Assembly: GCA_003251995.1 (NCBI GenBank)
Contig: QKDT01000252.1
Location: 1-7,941, forward strand
Reading direction: 5' to 3'
Source: Desulfovibrio desulfuricans
Lineage (GTDB): Bacteria > Desulfobacterota > Desulfovibrionia > Desulfovibrionales > Desulfovibrionaceae
DNA: 7,941 nt
Shown: piece after piece, positions 1 to 5,983 of the stretch
Layout: the number at the start of each line of letters is the position of its first letter
Numbering within the stretch: the first letter of the stretch is position 1
The notes under the pieces: generated by a model
Database searches by the model: none
What the model was told of the DNA's origin: nothing
What the model saw: the letters and a program-made list of their open reading frames with translations, nothing else
Position numbers and translations under genes: made by a program

Positions 1-2107
1 GCATGGCGCTGCGCGCGGCATTGAAAATCTGCTTCATTTCCATTTGCGCACAGCGCAGGGCCTGTTCGGCCGCCCGGCGCTCTGTGACGTCGATGCCCAT
101 GTAAACCAGGCCATACACGCGACCATCTGGTTCAAACAAGGGAACACGTACAACATCAAGGATATGCTCTCCCCCAACGGCATCGTACCGCATTTCTTCA
201 GTTCGGTGCTCCTGACCGGTTTCCAGCACCATCCTGTCCAGCCGTATTCCCTGCTCTGCAATTTCAGGCGACAACAGATCCGAAATTTTTTTGCCTACAA
301 TGTAAGATTCTTCATACCCGGTGAATGTTTCAAAGTATTTATTGACCATCAGGTAACAGGCGTCAGCATCCTTCAGCATCACAAGGCTTGGCAAGGTATC
401 TACAATACTGCGTAACTGCTGCTTGCGCTGCCACAGAGCGGTAGCACTCGCCCTTGCCGCCTCCAAAGCCTTTTGCCTTTCAGAAGATTCGTGCGCTATC
501 TTGCTATTCCAAATCAAAATAACCGTAAGAAGGCTACCCAGAAAAAAAGCCGCAACGCCGCCAATCTGCATGATCAGCGTCCAGTTTACTTCACGCTCAA
601 TCCGCAGGTTGGCCCACCGCTTTATTATTGCGTTCATTTGATCATGGGGAATGTTGTCGAGCGTCTTGTTGAGGATCTCAACCAACTGAGGCCAATCAGC
701 GCGCACCGCAACGGGAACCGCATACTGAAATTGCGGCAACAAACCTACACGCAAATCGTGCAAATTTCTGTTTACCACCGCGTATTCCATGGAAAGAGCA
801 ATGCCCACCATTGCGTCAACTTTTCCGGACTGAACTGCGGAAAGTCCCTCTGACAAATTGGCAACTACAACAATTTTTGATTGCGCCAATTGCGATCGTA
901 AATATTTTGCCAGGCCCGCATGGTCATGAACGGCAACACTTTTGCCCGCAAGATCGCCAGCCGTTGTAACCAGCCGTTCAGAATCAAGCGTGACCACAGC
1001 CAGTGGAAGCTGCATAAATGGCTTTGTAAGCAGCCAGGACTCGCTCTTGGATATTGAACCGCTCAAAAAGGGGTCTATATCTGCCTGGGGCTGCCCCGTC
1101 TTTCCAGTTTGTGCATGGGATGGCACCGGTTGTATGGAGACATTCAGATATCGCCCCACGATCTGCATGAGGTTCATTCCGATACCGGTATAAAGGCCAT
1201 CACTATCAATAAATTCAATGGGACGCCAATCACTTTCCATTGCAACGCGCAGGGTCTGGTGGTTAGCCAGCCACGCTCTCTCTTCAGGGGTGAGCAGCAA
1301 CGAGCGCGGCATATCCCCCCAAACGCGGTGTGCAGGATTGCGAACCCAGCGCTCTTCAATCGCCACCATCTCGGCGCGGGATATGCGCGCAAGGCCCTCG
1401 TCCATCAGGCGGGCAAGATCATCCCTCCCGCGTAGAACCGCCGGATGCAGATTACGTGTAAAAAGAGGTATGGCCTTGGGCATAAAAAAGCTGTTGAGCC
1501 CAAGCCTGTCTATGGTGCCATACGCAGAGGGAAAGTTGCTCACTATCCCATCCGCCAATCCTTTGGCGACCGCCAAAAACATTTCTGCCGAATTTCGCAC
1601 CACCAAGAGTTTAACATCAGGGTAGTGTTCGCGCATATACTCTTCTTGCAACGAGCCTTTCATCACTGCAATGGTTGAGGTTCCCAGTTGGCTTGGGTCA
1701 AAAATTTTCTTTCCGGCAGATTCAGAAAGCAGCAGCCCCCCCATGCCAGGAGAAATAACCGGGCCAAACTTAGCCCACCGGGCTCTTTCTGGCGTGATAT
1801 ACATGCAAAAGTGGATGTCGGCTTTGCCTGCCTTGAGTGCATCAAGGGTATCTTGCCAGTCGCCCATGAGGAACTTGACCGGACGCCCGACCTTTTCGCC
1901 CCACAAGCGCCACAGATCAATCATCAGCCCAACAGGCTCGCCGGTTTTTGAAATAAAGGAGAGCGGCTCGTTATCCTTCAGGCAGAGAACGGTAATGGGG
2001 TCACCCTGGGTGGCAGGGGAAGAGCTGGGGGCGCACAGCGCCACATTGGCAGAAGTAAGAAGCAGCAGAAGCAGATAGCAGAATACCGTGCGATAAAATT
2101 TATTCAT
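1..2107 (-). CDS. BvgS-like membrane sensor with tandem periplasmic binding domains and PAS (3' end beyond window)
   Basis: The frame is open from the ATG at 2107 to the left edge, giving 702 residues without a stop. The start is supported by a GAGGAA ribosome binding site at 2111-2116. Residues 1-26 form a signal peptide (basic N terminus, Leu-rich core, cleavage probably after LCA). Residues about 37-257 and 285-505 are two SBP_bac_3-type Venus flytrap domains: the first contains the text EPLSFISKTGEPVGLMIDLW, the second begins TLRVAMESDWRPIEF. One transmembrane helix spans about 509-533, followed by a charged, probably helical linker. A PAS domain runs from about 565 to 680, ending in the usual DVTERRAAEQAL, and text typical of a second PAS start (MKQIFNAARSAM) reaches the edge. 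This order is known from BvgS/EvgS-type hybrid histidine kinases. A kinase output is inferred; the missing part could instead be GGDEF/EAL. The ligand is unknown, though binding of an amino acid or other small solute is usual for the fold. Confidence 0.88.
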   Translation of the reverse strand, partial: MNKFYRTVFCYLLLLLLTSANVALCAPSSSPATQGDPITVLCLKDNEPLSFISKTGEPVGLMIDLWRLWGEKVGRPVKFLMGDWQDTLDALKAGKADIHFCMYITPERARWAKFGPVISPGMGGLLLSESAGKKIFDPSQLGTSTIAVMKGSLQEEYMREHYPDVKLLVVRNSAEMFLAVAKGLADGIVSNFPSAYGTIDRLGLNSFFMPKAIPLFTRNLHPAVLRGRDDLARLMDEGLARISRAEMVAIEERWVRNPAHRVWGDMPRSLLLTPEERAWLANHQTLRVAMESDWRPIEFIDSDGLYTGIGMNLMQIVGRYLNVSIQPVPSHAQTGKTGQPQADIDPFLSGSISKSESWLLTKPFMQLPLAVVTLDSERLVTTAGDLAGKSVAVHDHAGLAKYLRSQLAQSKIVVVANLSEGLSAVQSGKVDAMVGIALSMEYAVVNRNLHDLRVGLLPQFQYAVPVAVRADWPQLVEILNKTLDNIPHDQMNAIIKRWANLRIEREVNWTLIMQIGGVAAFFLGSLLTVILIWNSKIAHESSERQKALEAARASATALWQRKQQLRSIVDTLPSLVMLKDADACYLMVNKYFETFTGYEESYIVGKKISDLLSPEIAEQGIRLDRMVLETGQEHRTEEMRYDAVGGEHILDVVRVPLFEPDGRVYGLVYMGIDVTERRAAEQALRCAQMEMKQIFNAARSAM

Positions 2108-2147
2108 AGCTTCCTCGCTGTTCTCTGGCAGGAGTAATTCTTATTAC

Positions 2148-2174
2148 CTTATAGCAGTAAATGCCGCATTGCAA
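2148..2174 (-). promoter_or_regulatory. Candidate promoter for the sensor gene
   Basis: Read on the minus strand, TATAAG (2148-2153) is preceded by TGC, giving an extended -10 of the form TGnTATAAG. A TTGCAA -35-like hexamer lies at 2169-2174. The spacer is only 15 nt, but an extended -10 tolerates a poor -35. The predicted start would leave a leader of roughly 35 nt before the sensor ATG. Assigned by eye only. Confidence 0.45.
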
Positions 2175-2179
2175 TATTC

Positions 2180-2215
2180 TGCCCTGTAATTGTCAGCCGC
2201 AGGGCATTGGCTGAC
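2180..2215. repeat. Two interlocked 7-bp inverted repeats in the divergent promoter region
   Basis: TGCCCTG (2180-2186) is perfectly complementary to CAGGGCA (2200-2206), and GTCAGCC (2192-2198) to GGCTGAC (2209-2215). The left arm of the second dyad sits in the loop of the first, so the two stems interlock. They could be alternative RNA stems or two overlapping protein-binding dyads. The sequence lies upstream of both candidate promoters, so a DNA operator role is easier to explain than an RNA role. Confidence 0.45.
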
Positions 2216-2223
2216 GTGAGCGT

Positions 2224-2240
2224 GGGTAATCTGTGGTAAT
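2224..2240. repeat. Helically phased GGTAAT direct repeat
   Basis: GGTAAT occurs at 2225-2230 and again at 2235-2240, exactly 10 bp apart, each after a GTG-like context (GTGGGTAAT and GTGGTAAT). Direct half-sites one helical turn apart are typical of OmpR/PhoB-family response regulators. The second copy ends 47 bp before the candidate hldD -35. Two copies of a hexamer are weak evidence on their own. Confidence 0.3.
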
Positions 2241-2248
2241 ATGGTGCA

Positions 2249-2285
2249 TGGGCTTTTGAGCCTTCAGGCCGGGTGAAAAAGCCCA
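2249..2285. repeat. 9-bp inverted repeat with a nested small hairpin, just upstream of the hldD promoter
   Basis: TGGGCTTTT (2249-2257) is perfectly complementary to AAAAGCCCA (2277-2285). The 19-nt loop contains a second small dyad, GCC TTCA GGC (2260-2269). Neither strand has a T-tract after the stem, so a plain intrinsic terminator is unlikely. The right arm ends 2 bp before the candidate -35 of hldD, a suitable place for an activator or repressor site. Confidence 0.45.
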
Positions 2286-2287
2286 CT

Positions 2288-2317
2288 TTGACGCAGCCTG
2301 CACTGTGAGGATATGCT
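2288..2317 (+). promoter_or_regulatory. Candidate sigma-70 promoter for hldD
   Basis: TTGACG (2288-2293, five of six consensus bases) is followed after 18 nt by TATGCT (2312-2317, four of six). Transcription would begin near 2324, giving a leader of about 70 nt before the hldD ATG. That leader contains a small hairpin, CTGGG (2328-2332) with CCCAG (2338-2342) around a CGCAA loop, and then the mini reading frame at 2373. Confidence 0.5.
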
Positions 2318-2359
2318 TTACTTGATACTGGGCGCAACCCAGAAAGATTGCCATGCTCC

Positions 2360-2394
2360 GAGAGGAGCCCACATGCAGAATTCATGAGGCTTGT
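2360..2394 (+). promoter_or_regulatory. Tandem ribosome binding sites and four-codon upstream frame ahead of hldD
   Basis: A strong Shine-Dalgarno, GAGAGGAG (2360-2367), stands 5 nt before an ATG at 2373 that opens only Met-Gln-Asn-Ser and a TGA stop (2385-2387). The TGA overlaps a weaker GAGG (2386-2389), which is 5 nt before the hldD ATG at 2395. The mini frame is out of frame with hldD. It could couple translation by termination and reinitiation, or be a chance remnant. Confidence 0.45.
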
Positions 2395-3378
2395 ATGTAC
2401 ATTGTTACCGGGGGAGCAGGTTTTATCGGCAGTGCCATGGTCTGGCGGCTGAACCAGGCAGGAATAACCGATATCATGGTGGTTGATAATCTCGGATCTT
2501 CGGAAAAATGGAAGAACCTCGTAAACCGCCGCTATACCCGCTATGCGCACAGGTCTGATTTTCTGGAAATGCTGCGCGCCAACACGCTGGGCGGCACGGT
2601 AGAGGCTATTGTGCATATGGGGGCCTGCTCTTCTACCACAGAGAAGAACGCAGACTTTTTGATGGCAAACAACACGGCCTTTACGATAGAACTATGCAAA
2701 TTTGCCCTGGATCACGGAGCCCGCTTTATCAATGCCAGTTCAGCCGCCACCTATGGTGACGGATCACAAGGATTCCTGGACAGTACGGAGGCTACCTGGC
2801 GTCTCAAGCCCTTGAATATGTATGGCTACTCCAAACATCTTTTTGATTTGTGGCTGCTGGACAACAATCTGACGGGAAGAGTTGCCAGCCTCAAATTTTT
2901 TAATGTCTATGGACCCAACGAATACCACAAAGGCGACATGCGCAGCGTGGCCTGCAAGGCATTTGATGAAATCAGGTCAACTGGAAGGCTGCGGCTTTTC
3001 AGATCAAACACGCCAGATTATGTCGATGGCGGTCAAATGCGCGACTTTGTCTATGTAAAAGACTGTGTGGAACTGATGTTCTGGATGCTCGAAAATCCCG
3101 CAGTCAACGGCATTCTCAATGTGGGAACCGGCACAGCGCAATCGTGGAACAGCCTTGCCCAAGCACTCTTTGCCACGATGGGCAAGGAACCACAGATAGA
3201 ATATGTGGACATGCCTGAAACACTCAAAGGAAAATATCAGAATTTTACCCAGGCAGATATGGCCTGGATGCGAGAAAAAAACTGCCCCGTGCATTTTGCC
3301 ACTCTTGAGCAGGGCATCGCCGACTATGTGGGCAATTATCTGGCCCAAGATGACCCCTATCTTGAAATGCCCGTCTGA
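2395..3378 (+). CDS. hldD: ADP-L-glycero-D-manno-heptose 6-epimerase
   Basis: The protein is 327 residues from the ATG at 2395. It is an extended short-chain dehydrogenase that inverts C6 of ADP-D-glycero-D-manno-heptose to give the L,D form used in the LPS inner core, in the cytoplasm with bound NAD(P). Visible motifs: the Rossmann loop TGGAGFIGS at about 4-12, an acidic residue in VVDNL after strand 2, the FINASSAATYGDG segment carrying the catalytic Ser, the catalytic pair in YGYSK (Y143 and K147), and FFNVYGPNEYHKGDM, typical of HldD rather than GalE. Length fits the family (about 310-330). An in-frame ATG at 2353 would add 14 residues, but homology begins at MYIVTGG and GAGG lies correctly before 2395. 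The gene stands alone on the plus strand, divergent from the sensor and convergent with rfbC. Identification as HldD rather than another NDP-sugar epimerase is firm. Confidence 0.93.
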   Translation: MYIVTGGAGFIGSAMVWRLNQAGITDIMVVDNLGSSEKWKNLVNRRYTRYAHRSDFLEMLRANTLGGTVEAIVHMGACSSTTEKNADFLMANNTAFTIELCKFALDHGARFINASSAATYGDGSQGFLDSTEATWRLKPLNMYGYSKHLFDLWLLDNNLTGRVASLKFFNVYGPNEYHKGDMRSVACKAFDEIRSTGRLRLFRSNTPDYVDGGQMRDFVYVKDCVELMFWMLENPAVNGILNVGTGTAQSWNSLAQALFATMGKEPQIEYVDMPETLKGKYQNFTQADMAWMREKNCPVHFATLEQGIADYVGNYLAQDDPYLEMPV

Positions 3379-3428
3379 CAGAGCGGCGACGGGCACAGAG
3401 CCTTTAAGCTACGGCATATGAATCTGCA

Positions 3429-3447
3429 CGCGGGGTTTTATCCCGCG
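3429..3447. terminator. Possible bidirectional hairpin between convergent hldD and rfbC
   Basis: CGCGGG (3429-3434) pairs with CCCGCG (3442-3447) around a 7-nt loop. The structure covers the rfbC stop codon (3438-3440) and lies 50 bp after the hldD stop. Neither strand carries a clear T-tract after the stem, so intrinsic termination is uncertain. It is the only strong stem in this convergent gap. Confidence 0.35.
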
Positions 3448-3992
3448 CAGTTACATGAGGTGTTCATGGCCTCAGCCCACAAGGGGGCGATCTTGTCCTT
3501 GGCGGAGAGCAGCGGGGCTGCCACAGGCCAGTCAATGCCTATGGTCGGGTCGTTCCAGCGAATGGCTGCTTCGTCCTCCGGGCAATAGTAATCCGTACAC
3601 TTGTAGTGAAAATGGGCGATTTCGCTGGTTACCACAAAGCCATGCGCCAGGCCGGGTTGCACCCACATCTGCCACTGATTCTGCTGCGTCAGCTCCACGC
3701 CAAACCATTTACCAAATGTCGGCGAGTTGCGGCGAATATCCACAGCCACGTCAAAAACGCTGCCCAGGGATACGTAGACCAGTTTGCCCTGTGGGCGCGT
3801 TTTTTGATAATGCAGCCCGCGCAAAATGCCCCGGGTAGACATGGAATGATTATCCTGCACAAAGGGCAGATCAATGCCCGCCGCCTGATAGCGCTGCTGC
3901 TGCCAGGTTTCAACAAAATACCCACGCTCATCGCCCCAGATTTTGGGTTTGATCAGCAGTGCCCCCTCAATGGGAGTCTGAACTACTTCCAT
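3438..3992 (-). CDS. rfbC: dTDP-4-dehydrorhamnose 3,5-epimerase
   Basis: The protein has 184 residues, the usual RmlC length. It epimerises C3 and C5 of dTDP-4-keto-6-deoxy-D-glucose in the cytoplasm. The cupin signature is complete: GDERGYFVETW (20-30), FVQDNHSMSTRGILRGLHYQ (44-63) with the catalytic base H61, QGKLVYV with K70, the VFDVAVDIRRNSPTFGKW strand (79-96), PGLAHGF with H117, and Y130 in the FHYKCTDYY segment. D166 in LLSAKDKIAP fits the Asp of the His-Asp dyad in Salmonella RmlC. The start ATG lies inside the end of rfbA (10-nt overlap), with a GAGAGG ribosome binding site inside the rfbA coding sequence, so translation is probably coupled. It is the last gene of the minus-strand operon. 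A 3-epimerase or 5-epimerase-only variant is possible but nothing in the motifs suggests it. Confidence 0.94.
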   Translation of the reverse strand: MEVVQTPIEGALLIKPKIWGDERGYFVETWQQQRYQAAGIDLPFVQDNHSMSTRGILRGLHYQKTRPQGKLVYVSLGSVFDVAVDIRRNSPTFGKWFGVELTQQNQWQMWVQPGLAHGFVVTSEIAHFHYKCTDYYCPEDEAAIRWNDPTIGIDWPVAAPLLSAKDKIAPLWAEAMNTSCNCAG

Positions 3993-4876
3993 TGTCCTCT
4001 CCCCGTATCCACGAGTTCAAATAAATATTGTCCGTAGCCCGTTTTGGCCATGGGCTTTGCCAGCAAGCGCACGTCATCCGCACTGATGTAGCCGTTGCGC
4101 CATGCAATTTCTTCCAGACAGGCAACCTTGAGTCCCTGACGCTTCTCCACTGCCTGCACAAATGCGCCCGCGTCCATGAGAGAATCATGGGTGCCTGTAT
4201 CAAGCCATGCAATACCCCGCCCCATGAGCTCCACATGCAGATTACCCTGTTGCAGATAGGCGTTGTTCACGTCTGTAATTTCCAGCTCACCCCGGGCCGA
4301 GGGGCGCACGGCGCGTGCGATATCCAAGACCTTGTCATCATAAAAATACAGCCCGGTCACGGCAAAATTTGACTTGGGACAGGTGGGTTTTTCTTCAATG
4401 CTGACCACACGACGCTGGTCATCAAATTCAACTACCCCATAGCGTTCTGGATCACGCACATGATAACCAAAAATGGTTGCCCCACTCTGTCGGGCCATGG
4501 CATCGTGCGTCAGGGTGGGGAGCCCGTGACCAAAAAAGACATTGTCGCCCAAAATGAGGCAGGTGTTGTGCCCCGCGATATGATCTTCTGTCAGCAAAAA
4601 AGCCTGGGCTAACCCTTCTGGGCGCGGCTGTTCAATGTAGGTAAACGTACAACCAAGCTGAGAACCATCTCGCAGCAATGCTTTGTAAAGCGGCAGATGC
4701 TCAGGAGTGGAAATAAGGCAGATATCCCGAATACCCGCCATCATCAGGATGGACAGGGGATAATAGATCATGGGCTTGTCATAGATGGGCATGAGCTGCT
4801 TGCTCACGCTCAGGGTCAGGGGATACAGACGGGAGCCTGACCCGCCTGCCAGAACAATACCTTTCCAGCCGCTCAT
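3983..4876 (-). CDS. rfbA: Glucose-1-phosphate thymidylyltransferase
   Basis: The protein has 297 residues, normal for RmlA. It joins glucose-1-phosphate and dTTP to form dTDP-glucose, the entry step to dTDP-deoxysugars. Motifs in order: the nucleotide-binding loop LAGGSGSRLYPLT (9-21, with R16), SKQLMPIYDKPMIYYPLS (25-42, with K26), LGDNVFFGHG with metal-binding D111, EEKP with E162 and K163, VTGLYFYD (173-180), ARGELEITDVN (194-204), and WLDTGTHDSL with the second metal-binding D226. All expected catalytic residues are present. The ATG at 4876 follows rfbB by 14 nt, with a long purine ribosome binding site, and the 3' end overlaps rfbC by 10 nt. The homologue RffH has nearly the same sequence, but the adjacent rfbB and rfbC favour the rhamnose-type assignment. 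Family members are usually feedback-inhibited by dTDP-rhamnose; this cannot be judged here. Confidence 0.95.
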   Translation of the reverse strand: MSGWKGIVLAGGSGSRLYPLTLSVSKQLMPIYDKPMIYYPLSILMMAGIRDICLISTPEHLPLYKALLRDGSQLGCTFTYIEQPRPEGLAQAFLLTEDHIAGHNTCLILGDNVFFGHGLPTLTHDAMARQSGATIFGYHVRDPERYGVVEFDDQRRVVSIEEKPTCPKSNFAVTGLYFYDDKVLDIARAVRPSARGELEITDVNNAYLQQGNLHVELMGRGIAWLDTGTHDSLMDAGAFVQAVEKRQGLKVACLEEIAWRNGYISADDVRLLAKPMAKTGYGQYLFELVDTGRGQWK

Positions 4877-4891
4877 GTCCCCCCCTTTTTT
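4877..4891 (-). promoter_or_regulatory. Homopolymeric ribosome binding site of rfbA
   Basis: On the minus strand a run of six A (4886-4891, including the last base of the rfbB TGA stop) is followed directly by seven G (4879-4885), then ACATG with the rfbA start at 4876. The G run serves as the Shine-Dalgarno. Two adjoining homopolymers here are unusual, since slippage would change the spacing without touching either protein. Confidence 0.6.
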
Positions 4892-5970
4892 CAGTTGGCC
4901 CCGTCAGAACCACGCTGGGCGTAGTTGGCAGTGATCCATTCCCTGTAAGCGCCGGTGCGCACATTCTCAACCCAGGCGGTATTTTCAAGATACCAGCGCA
5001 CGGTTTCCTGCAAGCCGGAATCAAAATCATGCGTGGGCTTCCAGCCCAACTCAGCCTCTATACGGCTGCTGTCGATGGCGTAGCGAAAATCGTGCCCCGG
5101 CCTGTCGGTCACGTATGTCACAAGATCGGCATACGCGCCTGCGGCTGAAGGAACCAGGCGGTCGAGGATAGCGCAAACAGCACGCACCACCTCAAGGTTG
5201 GTTTTTTCTGCATGCCCGCCTATGTTATAACAACGCCCCACTTGGCCCGCCTCAAGTACGCGGGCAATGGCTGCGCAGTGATCCTCTACGTGCAGCCAGT
5301 CACGGATATTGGCCCCCTTGCCGTAGACGGGCAAGGGTTTACGGTCAAGAGCGTTACAAATCATCAGGGGGATAAGCTTTTCTGGGAACTGGCGTGGCCC
5401 GTAATTGTTGGAACAATTGGTCAACAATACCGGGAAGCCGTACGTTTCATGAAAGGCCCGCACCAGATGATCGCTGGCGGCCTTTGAGGCGGAGTACGGA
5501 CTATTGGGGCTGTAGGGGGTTGTCTCAGTAAAGGCCGGGTCACCCGGTTGCAACGCTCCGTAAACCTCGTCCGTAGAAACATGCAAAAAACGAAAGGCAG
5601 CCGCACGCGCAGCAGGCAAACCGCACTGCCAATGGGCAGCCACCCGCAACAGAGTGGCAGTTCCCAGTACGTTGGTGCGCACAAAGGCCTCGGGATCGAC
5701 AATAGACCGATCAACATGGCTCTCGGCAGCAAAATTAACGATGGCATCGGGCTGATACGTTTCCAGCAGCCAGGCCACCAGTTCGCCATTGCCGATATCG
5801 CCACGTACAAAGATGTAGTCCGGGTCGCCCTCTAACGCAGCCAAATTGGCGGGATTTCCGGCATAGGTCAGTTTATCAAGATTAACGACACGCACGCCCT
5901 GTCGCCTGGCCTGCAGCGTATAGCAAGACCCGATAAAGCCCGAACCGCCAGTAACCAGTTGACAGGGCAT
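4891..5970 (-). CDS. rfbB: dTDP-glucose 4,6-dehydratase
   Basis: From the ATG at 5970 the protein has 359 residues, as usual for RmlB. It converts dTDP-glucose to dTDP-4-keto-6-deoxyglucose with a tightly bound NAD. Motifs: TGGSGFIGS (7-15) for the cofactor, VVNLDKLTYAGN (28-39), FAAESHVDRSI (80-90), the catalytic triplet in STDEVYG (T133, D134, E135), YSASK (Y159 and K163), and NCSNNYGPRQFPEKLIP, typical of RmlB. An in-frame upstream ATG at 6015 would add 15 residues (MMPGLISGGCNLKER) and overlap the dehydrogenase gene by 32 nt. I prefer 5970 because family homology begins at PCQLVTGG, a purine-rich AAAGAG precedes it, and the gap to the upstream stop is then 13 nt. The segment between FIGS and VRVVNLD is about two residues shorter than in enterobacterial copies. 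RffG is the alternative name by homology. Confidence 0.94.
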   Translation of the reverse strand: MPCQLVTGGSGFIGSCYTLQARRQGVRVVNLDKLTYAGNPANLAALEGDPDYIFVRGDIGNGELVAWLLETYQPDAIVNFAAESHVDRSIVDPEAFVRTNVLGTATLLRVAAHWQCGLPAARAAAFRFLHVSTDEVYGALQPGDPAFTETTPYSPNSPYSASKAASDHLVRAFHETYGFPVLLTNCSNNYGPRQFPEKLIPLMICNALDRKPLPVYGKGANIRDWLHVEDHCAAIARVLEAGQVGRCYNIGGHAEKTNLEVVRAVCAILDRLVPSAAGAYADLVTYVTDRPGHDFRYAIDSSRIEAELGWKPTHDFDSGLQETVRWYLENTAWVENVRTGAYREWITANYAQRGSDGAN

Positions 5971-5983
5971 GCGCTCTTTCAAA

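Noticed and set aside
44..853. Several plus-strand open frames in the left part (44-415, 423-641, 473-853)
   Set aside because: They are antisense to the sensor gene, whose frame is continuous with clear domain content. None has protein-like motifs.
2149..2616. A 155-codon minus-strand open frame across the intergenic region and the start of hldD
   Set aside because: It overlaps the conserved N-terminal coding part of hldD on the opposite strand, crosses the promoter region and shows no family features.
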